Part shown: positions 34,129 to 43,187 of the stretch, one piece after another
How the letters are laid out: the number at the start of each line of letters is the position of its first letter
How positions within the stretch are numbered: the stretch's first letter is position 1
NCBI GenBank assembly: GCA_903909415.1
Contig: CAIVVS010000092.1
Location: 1-50,520, forward strand
Source: an uncultured Pseudomonadota bacterium
GTDB taxonomy: Bacteria > Pseudomonadota > Gammaproteobacteria > Burkholderiales > SG8-39
Reading direction: 5' to 3'
Length of the DNA: 50,520 nt
Program-made: the position numbers and the translations under genes
Notes under the pieces: generated by a model
What the model was told of the DNA's origin: nothing
Databases searched by the model: none
What the model saw: only the letters and a program-made list of their open reading frames with translations

Positions 34129-35205
34129 ATGAGCACCCATATCCTCGGCGGCGCGATGCTGCCGCATGCCCCGCAGTTCTTCACCCTGCCGGACACAGAG
34201 GACAAGGCGACGGTGCAGCGGGTGCGCGACGTCGGCGCGGAGATCGGCAGGCAGCTGCGCGCGCTCAAGCCGGACCTCTGGGTGGTGATCGCCAATGACC
34301 ACGCCGAGCAGTTCTTCCACAACGTCGCGCCGCCGTTCACCCTCCACACCGGCGGCGAGGCCACCGGCGAGTTCGCCGGACGCCAGTTCCGCTACCGCAT
34401 CGCGGGCGAGGTGGGTTTCGCGCTGATCCGCGAGTTCTACCGCGACGGTTTCGACCCGGCGTTCTCCAGCACCGCGAAGATCGACTACGCGCTCGGCATC
34501 CCGATGACCCACCTGGGCATCACCGCCGAGGACCCCGTGCTCACGGTGTACGTCAACGCCTACCTGCCGCCGCAGCCCAGCATGGAGCGCTGCTACGCCT
34601 TCGGGCAGTCGCTGGCGCGCGGCCTGGGCACGCTGGGCATCCGCGCGGCGGTCGTCGCCAGCGGCGGCATGTCGCATTTTCCCGGCACAGACAACTACTC
34701 CAACCCGTCCACCGCCTTCGACGAATCGGTGCTGGCGCGCCTGAAAACCGGCAACCTCAAGTCGCTGCTCGGCTACAACGAACAGACCCTGGACGACACC
34801 GGCAACATCGAATTGCGCTGCTGGGGCGTGGCCGCCGGCGCGCTGGGCGAACGCAAGCCCGACGTGGTGCAGTTCGACCCGAGCTGGCACCACAACTACG
34901 CGTCGCTGGGTTTCTGGACGCCGCCCAGCGGCGGCGTGGCGAAGACCCATTACCCGCAGATCGACCCGGCGCTGGTGCCGCTGACCGACGCGCTGCACGC
35001 CTTGTCGCACCAGCAGGCGGCCCGCGATGCCTGGAAGGCGGACGCCGCGGCCTTCGCCGCAGGCTATGGACTGGATGCACGGCAGGCCGGCTGGATCGTG
35101 GCCTTCGACGCGCCGGCGATGGTGAAGGCCGGCGTGCACCCGCTGGTGCCTTTCCTCGCGCGGCTGCAGCTGGAGCGCGAGGGCAAGCTGGTGCGCGCCA
35201 AGTGA
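34129..35205 (+). CDS. LigB-type (class III) extradiol ring-cleavage dioxygenase with fused LigA-like domain
   Basis: A 358-residue protein. The N-terminal LigB domain has the iron ligands His13 (LPHAPQF), His58 (NDHAEQF) and a probable Glu228 (IELRCW). His183 (GGMSHF) fits the catalytic base. The last 80-90 residues (from about 275, DALHALSHQQAARDAWKADA) resemble LigA, the small subunit of protocatechuate 4,5-dioxygenase, so both subunits are fused as in gallate dioxygenase. The enzyme would cleave a catecholic acid next to a hydroxyl. It lies between an MFS transporter and a Bug gene; the substrate is not established. Confidence 0.88.
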   Translation: MSTHILGGAMLPHAPQFFTLPDTEDKATVQRVRDVGAEIGRQLRALKPDLWVVIANDHAEQFFHNVAPPFTLHTGGEATGEFAGRQFRYRIAGEVGFALIREFYRDGFDPAFSSTAKIDYALGIPMTHLGITAEDPVLTVYVNAYLPPQPSMERCYAFGQSLARGLGTLGIRAAVVASGGMSHFPGTDNYSNPSTAFDESVLARLKTGNLKSLLGYNEQTLDDTGNIELRCWGVAAGALGERKPDVVQFDPSWHHNYASLGFWTPPSGGVAKTHYPQIDPALVPLTDALHALSHQQAARDAWKADAAAFAAGYGLDARQAGWIVAFDAPAMVKAGVHPLVPFLARLQLEREGKLVRAK

Positions 35206-35317
35206 ACGCCCCGTTGCCGGCACGCGTGCTGCATGCCCGAGCCGGGATGCGGCTACCGACATGGACCAACCAGGGCAGGGCGCTTCGCCCGGCCTGCAAC
35301 ACCTGAAGGGAACCACC

Positions 35318-36298
35318 ATGAATGACAGGATGTTCCGTGCCGCCGTGATCGGCCTTGCCGCGATGGGAACGCTGGCCGCGAGCCACAACGCCATCGCGCA
35401 GGCCGCCTACCCGACCAAGGCGGTGCGCTGGGTGATCCCGTTCCCGCCGGGCGGGGCGACCGACCTGCTCGGGCGCTATGTCGGGCAGAAGCTCACCGAG
35501 GCCTGGGGCCAGTCGGTGGTGATCGAGAACCGCGCTGGCGCGAGCGGCACCATCGGCTCGGACCTGGTCGCCAAGTCCGCGCCGGATGGCGCCACCTTCG
35601 TGGTTGGCACCACCTCCAGCCACGCCGTGTCCCCGGCGCTGAACCCCAAGATTCCCTACGACAACCTGCGCGATTTCACGCCGGTGGCGCTGATCGCGAC
35701 CTTCCCGAACGTGCTCGCGGTGCCGCCGTCCGGGCCCAAGACCCTGCCGGAACTGCTCGCCTTGCTGCGCGCCAACCCGGGCAAGTACAGCTACGCGAGC
35801 TCCGGCAGCGGCAGCTCGACCCACCTGACCGGCGAGCTGTTCAAGCAGGCGACCAAGACCGACATGGTGCACGTTCCCTACAAGGGCACCGGTCCGTTGC
35901 TGAACGACCTGATGGCGGCGCACGTGCCGGTGGGCTTCGACCAGCTGACCGCGCTGATGCCCTTCATGCAGTCGGGCAAGCTACGCGCGCTGGGCGTGGC
36001 CAGCCTGGAGCGCAGCCCGGTGGCGCCGGACGTGCCGGCGATCGCCGAGTTCGTGCCCGGCTTCGAGGCCATCGCCTGGATGGGCCTGCTCGGGCCGGCG
36101 GCGCTGCCGGCGGACATCACCGCGAAGATCAACGCCGACCTGCGCCGCGTGCTGACCTCGCCGGAAGGCGCGGCCAAGCTGCGCGAGCTCGGCGCCTCGC
36201 CGGGCGCGCTGGCGCCGGCGGCCTTCGGCGACTTCATGCGCCGCGACACCGAGAAGTGGCGCGCGCTGGTCAAGAGCGCCAACATCAAGCCCGACTGA
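35318..36298 (+). CDS. Bug/TctC-family solute-binding protein
   Basis: A 326-residue exported protein starting at ATG 35318 with GAAGGG upstream; 19 extra in-frame codons upstream were rejected because the signal peptide begins here (MNDRMFRAAVIGLAAMGTLA, cleavage near AIAQA-AYPT). Hallmarks are KAVRWVIPFPPGGATDLLGR, ENRAGASGTIGSD, VAKSAPDGATF, VHVPYKGTGPLL and APDVPAIAEFVPGFE. It probably supplies substrate for the LigB-type dioxygenase encoded 112 bp upstream. No TctAB partner is present. Confidence 0.92.
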   Translation: MNDRMFRAAVIGLAAMGTLAASHNAIAQAAYPTKAVRWVIPFPPGGATDLLGRYVGQKLTEAWGQSVVIENRAGASGTIGSDLVAKSAPDGATFVVGTTSSHAVSPALNPKIPYDNLRDFTPVALIATFPNVLAVPPSGPKTLPELLALLRANPGKYSYASSGSGSSTHLTGELFKQATKTDMVHVPYKGTGPLLNDLMAAHVPVGFDQLTALMPFMQSGKLRALGVASLERSPVAPDVPAIAEFVPGFEAIAWMGLLGPAALPADITAKINADLRRVLTSPEGAAKLRELGASPGALAPAAFGDFMRRDTEKWRALVKSANIKPD

Positions 36299-36343
36299 AC
36301 GAGACTGCCTTGGTCAACAAGTCTGAATGCGCGGAGCACCGGC

Positions 36344-37261
36344 GTGGCTGATACCCCCCTGAAGGTCATCGTATTCGAAGGCGTGCAGAACCTCGCGCTG
36401 TTCGCGGCGCAGCAGCAGGGCGCGTTCGCGCGCCACGGCCTGGCGGTGAACCTGGAGTTCACGCCGAATTCCTGGACCCTGCGCGACGGCCTGCAGGCCG
36501 GTACGTATGACATCGCGCACACCGCGGTGGACAACGCCATCGCCATGGTGGAACTGGCCAAGGCCGACGTCGCGGTGGTGATGGGCGGGGACAACGGCTT
36601 CAACGGCGTGTACGTGCAGCCGGACATCGGCGGCGTCGATGACCTGCGCGGGCGCACCGTGCTGGTCGACGCGCCCAACACCGCCTTCGCGCTGGTGCTG
36701 TACCGCATCCTGTCGCAGCACGGCATGGAGCGCTCGCGCAACGACTATGTGGTCAAGTCGGTGGGCGCCACGCCGCTGCGTCTTGCGGCGATGCTGGAGA
36801 ACCGCGACTACGCCAGCGCCATCCTGAACCTGCCGTTCCGCATCCAGGCCGAACGCGCCGGGCTGAAGTTCCTGGGCGATGCGGTGGATCTGGTCGGCCC
36901 CTACCTGTCGACCGCCGGTTTCGTGATGCGTCCCTGGGCGCAAGCCAACGGCGACACCATGGTGCGCTACATCCGCGCCTATGTGGAAGGCCTGCGCTGG
37001 GCGCTGGACCCGGCGAACAAGGCGGCGGCCATCGCACTGCTGGCCGACAAGCTCAAGCTGCCGGCCGACGTCGCCGCAGCCGCGTTCGCGATCGCCTCGG
37101 CGCCCGGCTCGGGCCTGGCCCGTGACGCGCAGCTCGATGTTGAAGGCCTGGCCAACGTGCTGCGCATACGCGCCGAAGTCGAAGGCGCCTGGGACGGCAA
37201 GCCGCCGCCCGTGACCCGTTACTACGATCCCACCTGGCACCAGCGCGCAATCGCGGGCTGA
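36344..37261 (+). CDS. NMT1/THI5-like substrate-binding protein without signal peptide
   Basis: A 305-residue protein starting with GTG at 36344 (GGAG 7 nt upstream). It begins MADTPLKVIVFEGVQNLALF, directly in the first strand of a type II periplasmic-binding fold. It continues through GAFARHGLAVNLEFTPNS, DIAHTAVDNAIAMVE and LRGRTVLVDAPNTAFALVLY, the pattern of NMT1/THI5 and SsuA-like proteins. No leader is visible and no upstream start would add one. No ABC permease or ATPase gene is nearby. It could be a cytoplasmic binding protein or an enzyme-like relative. It is flanked by two Bug genes on the same strand. Confidence 0.8.
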   Translation: MADTPLKVIVFEGVQNLALFAAQQQGAFARHGLAVNLEFTPNSWTLRDGLQAGTYDIAHTAVDNAIAMVELAKADVAVVMGGDNGFNGVYVQPDIGGVDDLRGRTVLVDAPNTAFALVLYRILSQHGMERSRNDYVVKSVGATPLRLAAMLENRDYASAILNLPFRIQAERAGLKFLGDAVDLVGPYLSTAGFVMRPWAQANGDTMVRYIRAYVEGLRWALDPANKAAAIALLADKLKLPADVAAAAFAIASAPGSGLARDAQLDVEGLANVLRIRAEVEGAWDGKPPPVTRYYDPTWHQRAIAG

Positions 37262-37301
37262 GCCGGGACAAGCAAACACCCACGCTTCAAGGAAGCACCC
37301 C

Positions 37302-38285
37302 ATGACATCCACCCCATCCCGCCGCACACTGGTTGCGACCCTCCTTGCCGCAGGCTGCATGCTCGCCAGTCCGCTGGCCTGGTCGCAGGCCGCGAAGTTC
37401 CCGTCCAAGCCGCTGCGCCTGGTGGCCCCGTTCGCCCCCGGCGGTGCGCTGGACCTGATCGCGCGCACCTCGGCGCAGGTGGTCACCGAGCAGCTCGGCC
37501 AGCCGGTGGTGGTGGAGAACCGCGCCGGCGCGGCCGGTGCCATCGGCTCGGAGTTCGTCATGCGCCAGCCGGCCGACGGCTACACCCTGCTGCTCGGGGC
37601 GACCACCACGCACGGGATCAACCCGGTGCTGCAGAAGCTGCCCTACGACCCGATCAAGGATTTCGCGCCGGTGTCGCTGGTGGCGACCATCCCGCACATC
37701 ATCGTGGTGAACCCGCAGGTGCCGGCCAGCACCATCCAGGAGTTCCTGCGCTACGCGAAGAGCAAGCCCGGCCTGACCTATGGCTCGGCCGGCACCGGCT
37801 CGCCGCACCACCTGGCCGGCGAGATGCTGAAGATGCTGGCCGGCGTGGACGTCACCCACGTGCCCTACAAGGGCTCCGGCCCGGCGATGGCCGACCTGAT
37901 CTCCGGGCAGCTGCAGTTCATGTCCATCGAGTACACCGCGGCCGTGGGCAACATCAAGGGCGGCAAGCTGCGCGCGCTGGCCGTGGCCACGCCGCAACGC
38001 GTGCCCGGCATCGACCTGCCGACGCTGGTCGAGGCGGGCGTGCAGGGCTTCGAGGTGACCGCCTGGTACGCCATCTATGCGCCGGCCGGAACGCCTGCCG
38101 ACGTGGTGAACGCGCTCCAGGGCGCACTGGCGAAGGGGCTGCGCTCCGGCGACGCCGCCGACAAGCTCGCGGGGCTGAGCGCCACCACCGTGGCCAGCAC
38201 GCCCGCCGCGCTGACCGCGCACATGCGCGCCGAACTCGACCGTTGGGGCAAAGTGATCAAGGCCGCGGGCGTGAAGCCTGAATGA
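37302..38285 (+). CDS. Bug/TctC-family solute-binding protein
   Basis: A 327-residue exported protein. The N-terminus MTSTPSRRTLVATLLAAGCM ends in a signal cleavage near LAWSQA-AKFP; the AAGC resembles a weak lipobox but the Ala at -3 is atypical. Hallmarks include KPLRLVAPFAPGGALDLIAR, VENRAGAAGAIGSE, THVPYKGSGPAM and GIDLPTLVEAGVQGFE. It directly precedes the molybdenum hydroxylase genes (68 bp). Its final codons and stop have been copied twice downstream as 16-bp tandem repeats. Confidence 0.92.
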   Translation: MTSTPSRRTLVATLLAAGCMLASPLAWSQAAKFPSKPLRLVAPFAPGGALDLIARTSAQVVTEQLGQPVVVENRAGAAGAIGSEFVMRQPADGYTLLLGATTTHGINPVLQKLPYDPIKDFAPVSLVATIPHIIVVNPQVPASTIQEFLRYAKSKPGLTYGSAGTGSPHHLAGEMLKMLAGVDVTHVPYKGSGPAMADLISGQLQFMSIEYTAAVGNIKGGKLRALAVATPQRVPGIDLPTLVEAGVQGFEVTAWYAIYAPAGTPADVVNALQGALAKGLRSGDAADKLAGLSATTVASTPAALTAHMRAELDRWGKVIKAAGVKPE

Positions 38286-38317
38286 GGTCAAGCCCGAATG
38301 AGGTCAAGCCCGAATGA
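38270..38317 (+). repeat. Three 16-bp tandem repeats over the stop codon
   Basis: CGTGAAGCCTGAATGA (38270-38285, including the stop) is followed by two identical copies of GGTCAAGCCCGAATGA (38286-38301 and 38302-38317). Unit 1 matches the others at 13 of 16 bases. Each unit ends in ATGA. The repeat is not a multiple of three, so it provides stops in successive frames. Confidence 0.85.
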
Positions 38318-38353
38318 AGGAACACCGAACATGAGTCCCACGAGGAGAAGCGA

Positions 38354-39214
38354 ATGAAACCGGCCGCATTTGAGTACGCAGTGCCGAACACCGTCGCCGA
38401 GGCGGTCGCATTGCTGGCGCAGCACGACGGCGAAGCCAAGCCCCTGTCGGGCGGGCAGAGCCTGATGCCAGTGCTGAACTTCCGCCTGGCCACGCCGAAG
38501 ATGCTGGTGGACCTGCGCAAGCTGCCCGGCCTGGACGCCATCTCGGTCAAGCCCGAGGGCACCAGCCTGGGCGCCAAGGTGCGCTGGGTGGACATCGAGA
38601 AGAGCGAGGCGCTGGCCAAGGGGCAGCCGATGCTGTCGGCCGCGATGGAGCACGTGGCGCACTACCAGATCCGCAACCGCGGCACGGTGGGCGGCAGCCT
38701 CGCGCACGCCGATCCCGCCGCCGAGATGCCCGGTCTGGCCGTGGCGCTGGATGCGCGCATCCGTATCGTCGGCAGCAAGGGCGAGCGCACGGTGGAGGCG
38801 GGGAGCTTCTTCACCGGTCCGCTGTCCACGGTGCTGGCCTCGGACGAGCTCATCGTCGAGGTGCTGCTGCCGGCCTGGCCGGCCGCGCGCCGCTGGGGAT
38901 TCCAGGAGTTCGCGCGCCGCCGCGGCGACTTCGCGCTGGCCGGCGCCGCCGTCTGGTACGACACCGATGCCTCGGGAAAGGCCGCGAACGCGCACGTCGC
39001 AGTCATCGGCGCGAGCGACCGCCCGCGCCGCCTGCCGTCGGTGGAGGCGCTGCTGAACGGCAAGGTGCCTGACGAGGCGACCATCGCCACCGCAGCTGCC
39101 GCCGTGCCCGCGGCGGTCGAGCCGATGACCGACATCCACGCCAGCGCGGCCTACCGCAAGTCGCTCGCCTCGACCATGGTCGAGCGCGCGCTGGCCGACG
39201 CGGCCCGGCGCTGA
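38354..39214 (+). CDS. Molybdenum hydroxylase FAD-binding medium subunit
   Basis: A 286-residue CoxM-like subunit starting at ATG 38354 (MKPAAFEYAVPNTVAEAVAL). FAD loops SGGQS (32-36) and TVGGS (111-115, followed by LAHADPAAE) are present, with the ARRRGDFALAGAA segment opening the C-terminal domain. It takes electrons from the small subunit encoded 20 bp downstream. The cluster order, medium-small-large, is the same as at 12314-16082, but spacing is looser with no overlaps, so the clusters are not simple recent duplicates. Confidence 0.94.
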   Translation: MKPAAFEYAVPNTVAEAVALLAQHDGEAKPLSGGQSLMPVLNFRLATPKMLVDLRKLPGLDAISVKPEGTSLGAKVRWVDIEKSEALAKGQPMLSAAMEHVAHYQIRNRGTVGGSLAHADPAAEMPGLAVALDARIRIVGSKGERTVEAGSFFTGPLSTVLASDELIVEVLLPAWPAARRWGFQEFARRRGDFALAGAAVWYDTDASGKAANAHVAVIGASDRPRRLPSVEALLNGKVPDEATIATAAAAVPAAVEPMTDIHASAAYRKSLASTMVERALADAARR

Positions 39215-39234
39215 ACACAGGACAAGGAACCAAC

Positions 39235-39705
39235 ATGACCACGAAATTCGAAGTCAACGGCAAGGCCGTCGAAGTCGACGTCGAGCCGCGCATGTCGCTG
39301 GCCGACTGCCTGCGCCATGAACTGCGCCTGACCGGCACCCACGTGGGCTGCGAGCACGGTGTGTGCGGCGCCTGCACCGTGCTGGTCGACGGCCAGGCCG
39401 TACGGGCCTGCCTGACGCTGGCGGTGCAGGCCGAGGGCCGCAGCATCGTCACCGTCGAGGGCCTCTCCAATGACGCGGAGCTGACCCCGCTGCAGGCGGC
39501 GTTCCGCCGCCACAACGCGCTGCAGTGCGGGTTCTGCACCCCGGGCATGATCACCACCGCGCACGCGCTGCTCAACGAGGAACCGGACTGCGACGCCGAC
39601 CGGGTGCGCGAAGTGCTGTCGGGCAACATCTGCCGCTGCACCGGCTACATGGCCATCGTCGAGGCGGTGCTGGACGCGCGCTCTGCCTACAAGAAAGGGG
39701 CCTGA
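39235..39705 (+). CDS. Molybdenum hydroxylase 2Fe-2S small subunit
   Basis: A 156-residue protein with a ferredoxin-like cluster (C39, C44, C47, C59) and an all-alpha cluster (C98, C101, C133, C135), the full set for this subunit class. It links the molybdenum and FAD subunits encoded on either side. The large-subunit ATG follows 4 bp after its stop. It resembles the small subunit at 14707 closely in the metal-binding parts but differs at the N-terminus and in the tail. Confidence 0.95.
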   Translation: MTTKFEVNGKAVEVDVEPRMSLADCLRHELRLTGTHVGCEHGVCGACTVLVDGQAVRACLTLAVQAEGRSIVTVEGLSNDAELTPLQAAFRRHNALQCGFCTPGMITTAHALLNEEPDCDADRVREVLSGNICRCTGYMAIVEAVLDARSAYKKGA

Positions 39706-39709
39706 AGCC

Positions 39710-42049
39710 ATGGCTGAACCCCTACGCAAGCCGGCGGCCGACCGCAAGCGCTACGTCGGCTCGTCCGTCGAGCGCATCGAGGACCTGCGCTTCCTGCGCG
39801 GCAAGGGCACCTACGTCGACGACGTGCTCAAGCGCGACGTGCTGCACATGGTGATCCTGCGCAGCCCGGTGGCCCACGGGCGCCTCAAGGGCATCAATGC
39901 CGAGGCAGCGCTGAAGATGGAAGGCGTGCACGCGGTAATCACCGCGAAGGACATCATCGCCTCCTGCGGCAAGGTGCCGCTGATCCCGATCCGCCTGCAC
40001 CCGATCCCGGCGCTGGATGCCTACAAGCAGCCGGTGATCGCCTCGGACAAGGTGCGCCATGTCGGCGAGCCCATCGCCCTCGTGGTGGCGTCGAGCGCCG
40101 CCATCGCCGAGGACGCGATGAACGCGATCGAGCTGGACATCGAGATGCTGCCGATCGCCGCCGACGTCCAGAGCGCGGTGGAGGGCAAGGGCATCCTGTT
40201 CGACGGCACCACCACCAATGCGCCGCTGACCTACACCGCGAAGATCGGCGACGCCGACGCGGTGTTCGCAAAGGCCCCGTACAAGCGCCGCGAGTACTTC
40301 GCGATGCAGCGCATCACCGCGATGACCATGGAGCCGCGCGGCCTGATGGCCGACTGGGACGCGGCCAACCAGAGGCTGATGGTGTTCGGCGCGGCCAAGG
40401 TGCCGTTCTGGAACCGCGGCGCGGTGGCCGAGATGCTGGGCATGGACAAGGATTCGGTCACGCTGATCGAGAACGACGTCGGCGGCGGCTACGGCGCGCG
40501 CGGCGAGTTCTACACCGAGGACTTCCTGATCCCGTTCGCCGCCCGGCACGTCGGGCGCGCGGTGAAGTGGATCGAGGACCGGCGCGAGAACCTGCTGTGC
40601 ATGAACCAGGCGCGCGAGTGCGATGCCGAGATCGAGATCGCCTGCGACAAGGACGGCACCATCCTCGCGTTCCGCGGCACGATCAACTACGACCTGGGCG
40701 CCTATCCGCGCACCAACGGCCTCGTGGCGCCGCGCAACCTGCCGCAGTTCATCTCCGCGCCCTACCGCGTGAAGCACGTGGACGTCGACTGCCGCATCGT
40801 GTTCACCAACAAGACCGGTTCGGGTACGTTCCGCGCGCCGGGGCGCTTCGAGAGCAACTACATGGGCGAGCGGCTGATCGACATGGCCGCCGCCGACCTC
40901 GGGCTAGACGCGGCCGAGATGCGCCGCAAGAACCTGCTGGTGCCGACCGACATGCCTTGGTCGCTGGCGACGCTGTCGCCGTCCACCGTGCCGCACACCT
41001 CGGACACCGAGTGCGACAGCGGCGACTACCGCGAGACGCTGGACCGCTGCCTCAAGGACTTCGACTGGGTGAAGAAGCGTGCCATCCAGGGCCGCATGAT
41101 CAACGGCAAGTACCAGGGCATCGGCCTGGCCTGCTTCGTCGAAGGCGGCGCCGCCGGCCCGCGCGAGAACGCGCGGCTGCGGCTGGAAAAGGACGGCAAG
41201 GTCACGGTCATCGTCGGCTCGACCGGCGTGGGGCAGGGCGTGGAGACGGTGCTGGTGCAGATCGCCGCCGACGCACTGGAACTGCCGATGGACCAGGTCA
41301 ACATCCTGCACGGCTCGACCAACCTGCTCAACGAGGGCTGGGGTTCCTACCACTCGCGCTCGACGGTGATGGGCGGCTCGGCCATCCTCGATGCGGTGAA
41401 GAACCTGAAGGCCGTGGTCCAGGAGCGGGCTGCGGCCCTGCTCGACTGCAAGCCGGCGGACGTGCATGTGGGCGCCGGCGAGGCGGTGTCGCCCAAGGGC
41501 AAGGCGGTCAGCTTTGCCGAGCTGGCGGCGGCGGGGGAAATCGTGGTGGACGGCACCTTCGCCAACCACCACCACACCTATGCCTACGGCGCGGCGGCGG
41601 CGCATGTCGCGGTCGATCCCGCCACCGGCGGTGTGGAACTGCTGGACTACCTGATGGTGGAGGACGTGGGCCGCGCGGTGAACCCGATGGGCGTGCGCAA
41701 CCAGATGATAGGCGGCTCGGTGCAGGGCCTGGGCGGGCTGTTCATGGAAGAGATCGTCTATGACAGCGAAGGCCAGCTGCTGACCGGCTCGCTGGCCGAC
41801 TACCTGGTGCCGGTGGCGACCGACTACCCGCAGGTCCGCGCGGTGGTGATGGAGAACCATCCGTCGCCGATCAACCCGCTGGGCGCCAAGGGCGCCGGCG
41901 AAGGCGGCACCATCGTCGCAGGCGCGGTGGTGGGCAATGCCATCGCCAACGCACTCGGCTCGCTGGGCGTGCAGCCCAACGTGCTGCCGCTGTCGCCGAC
42001 CCGCGTCTGGGAAATGGTGAATTCGGTTCCCCGCAAGCGCACTGCCTGA
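39710..42049 (+). CDS. Molybdenum hydroxylase large subunit (xanthine dehydrogenase family)
   Basis: A 779-residue molybdopterin subunit starting at ATG 39710. It shows YVGSSVERIEDLRFLRGKGTYVDDV, VGGGYGARGEFYTEDFL and, near the C-terminus, GAKGAGEGG with the likely catalytic Glu731. The loop matching the Cu-Cys loop of CO dehydrogenase reads TFRAPGRFES, as in xanthine-dehydrogenase-like or aromatic hydroxylases. The complex is cytoplasmic and uses water as oxygen donor. A Bug gene precedes the cluster and another follows 19 bp after this stop, which implies a carboxylated, possibly heteroaromatic, substrate. Confidence 0.94.
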   Translation: MAEPLRKPAADRKRYVGSSVERIEDLRFLRGKGTYVDDVLKRDVLHMVILRSPVAHGRLKGINAEAALKMEGVHAVITAKDIIASCGKVPLIPIRLHPIPALDAYKQPVIASDKVRHVGEPIALVVASSAAIAEDAMNAIELDIEMLPIAADVQSAVEGKGILFDGTTTNAPLTYTAKIGDADAVFAKAPYKRREYFAMQRITAMTMEPRGLMADWDAANQRLMVFGAAKVPFWNRGAVAEMLGMDKDSVTLIENDVGGGYGARGEFYTEDFLIPFAARHVGRAVKWIEDRRENLLCMNQARECDAEIEIACDKDGTILAFRGTINYDLGAYPRTNGLVAPRNLPQFISAPYRVKHVDVDCRIVFTNKTGSGTFRAPGRFESNYMGERLIDMAAADLGLDAAEMRRKNLLVPTDMPWSLATLSPSTVPHTSDTECDSGDYRETLDRCLKDFDWVKKRAIQGRMINGKYQGIGLACFVEGGAAGPRENARLRLEKDGKVTVIVGSTGVGQGVETVLVQIAADALELPMDQVNILHGSTNLLNEGWGSYHSRSTVMGGSAILDAVKNLKAVVQERAAALLDCKPADVHVGAGEAVSPKGKAVSFAELAAAGEIVVDGTFANHHHTYAYGAAAAHVAVDPATGGVELLDYLMVEDVGRAVNPMGVRNQMIGGSVQGLGGLFMEEIVYDSEGQLLTGSLADYLVPVATDYPQVRAVVMENHPSPINPLGAKGAGEGGTIVAGAVVGNAIANALGSLGVQPNVLPLSPTRVWEMVNSVPRKRTA

Positions 42050-42068
42050 CTTTACGGAGCACGTTTCC

Positions 42069-43070
42069 ATGAGCAACAGCCGTTTCCCGTTCCGCACCGG
42101 CCTTGCGGCCTTCGCACTGGCGGCTGCCGCCTCCCTCGCCAGCGGGGGAGCGGCGGCGCAGGCCTGGCCGAACAAGTCGATACGGGTGATCGTTCCCTTC
42201 ACCTCCGGCGGCGCGGCGGACGTCTCGGCGCGCGTCATCGGCCATGCGCTGAGCGAGATGCTCAAGCAGTCCATCGTGGTGGAGAACCGGGCAGGGGGCG
42301 GGGGCATCCTCGCGCTGGAGATGGTGAAGAACGCGGCCCCGGACGGCTACACGCTGGTGATCGCGGCCAATTCCAATGCCACCAAGCCGCCGACGATCCC
42401 CAAACTGCCCTGGGACCTGGAGAAGGATTTCGCGTACATCGCGGTCACCACCGACGCGACCATGGTGCTGGTGGGCAACCCGTCCAAGGTGCCGCAGGCG
42501 ACGCTGGCCGAGCTCACCGCGTTCATGAAGGCGAACCCGGACAAGTACGCGTACGGCAGCTGCGGCATCGCCTCCACCCAGCATTTCGCGATGGAGAAAT
42601 ACCGTTACCGCACCGGCGCCGCAGCCCGCCACGTGCCCTACAAGGGTTGCGCGGTGGCCACGCCCGAGGTGCTGAGCGGGCAGATCGACCTGGCGCTGCT
42701 GACGCTGTCCAACGCGCTGACCTACATCAAGTCCGGCAAGCTGCGCGGCTACGGCGTGACCACGGCGGTGCGCAGTTCGGCTGCGCCGGACGTGCCGACC
42801 ATGCGCGAGAGCGGCGTGCCCGAGCTGAAGGACTATGTGCAGGAAAGCTGGTACGGTTTCGCCGCGCCGGCCGGCACGCCCAAGGACATCATCGACCAGC
42901 TGGCGGGCGCGATCCAGAAGATCGTGGTCATGCCGGCGGTGAGCACCAAGCTGCGCGAGGTGGGGCTGGAGCCGATCTACCGCAACCCGGAGCAGATGCG
43001 GGCGATGATGAAGTCCGAGGTGGAGTCGTTCACGGCGATCACGAAGGCGGCGAATATCAAGGCGGAGTAG
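42069..43070 (+). CDS. Bug/TctC-family solute-binding protein with two internal cysteines
   Basis: A 333-residue exported protein; the signal peptide ends near GGAAAQA-WPNK. Hallmarks are KSIRVIVPFTSGGAADVSAR, VENRAGGGGILALE, NAAPDGYTLVIA and APDVPTMRESGVPELKD. In place of the usual stretches it has YGSCGIAS (Cys165) and HVPYKGCAVA (Cys194), both next to ligand-facing loops in known Bug structures, so a disulfide or altered pocket is possible. It ends the plus-strand run after the molybdenum hydroxylase and converges with the M20 gene. Confidence 0.91.
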   Translation: MSNSRFPFRTGLAAFALAAAASLASGGAAAQAWPNKSIRVIVPFTSGGAADVSARVIGHALSEMLKQSIVVENRAGGGGILALEMVKNAAPDGYTLVIAANSNATKPPTIPKLPWDLEKDFAYIAVTTDATMVLVGNPSKVPQATLAELTAFMKANPDKYAYGSCGIASTQHFAMEKYRYRTGAAARHVPYKGCAVATPEVLSGQIDLALLTLSNALTYIKSGKLRGYGVTTAVRSSAAPDVPTMRESGVPELKDYVQESWYGFAAPAGTPKDIIDQLAGAIQKIVVMPAVSTKLREVGLEPIYRNPEQMRAMMKSEVESFTAITKAANIKAE

Positions 43071-43123
43071 GGCCTTCCCACAGGGGGCTTCTCACTCTGA
43101 TACCGCAACGCGTGGTCTGGTCG

Positions 43124-43152
43124 AACGGGGAAACCCTTACGGTTTCCCCGTT
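43124..43152. terminator. Strong hairpin between convergent genes, possible bidirectional terminator
   Basis: AACGGGGAAACC (43124-43135) pairs perfectly with GGTTTCCCCGTT (43141-43152) around CTTAC. It lies between the Bug stop (43070) and the M20 stop (43188). Neither side has a long U tract, so termination is probable but not textbook. Confidence 0.6.
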
Positions 43153-43187
43153 GCCCCTTCCGATGTCCCTGCAATCAGTGGGACGAG

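Noticed and set aside
12314..42049. CO dehydrogenase (Cox) for either complete MoCo hydroxylase
   Set aside because: The active-site loop that should carry the copper-binding cysteine reads MYRGVGMP and TFRAPGRFES, so neither large subunit has it.
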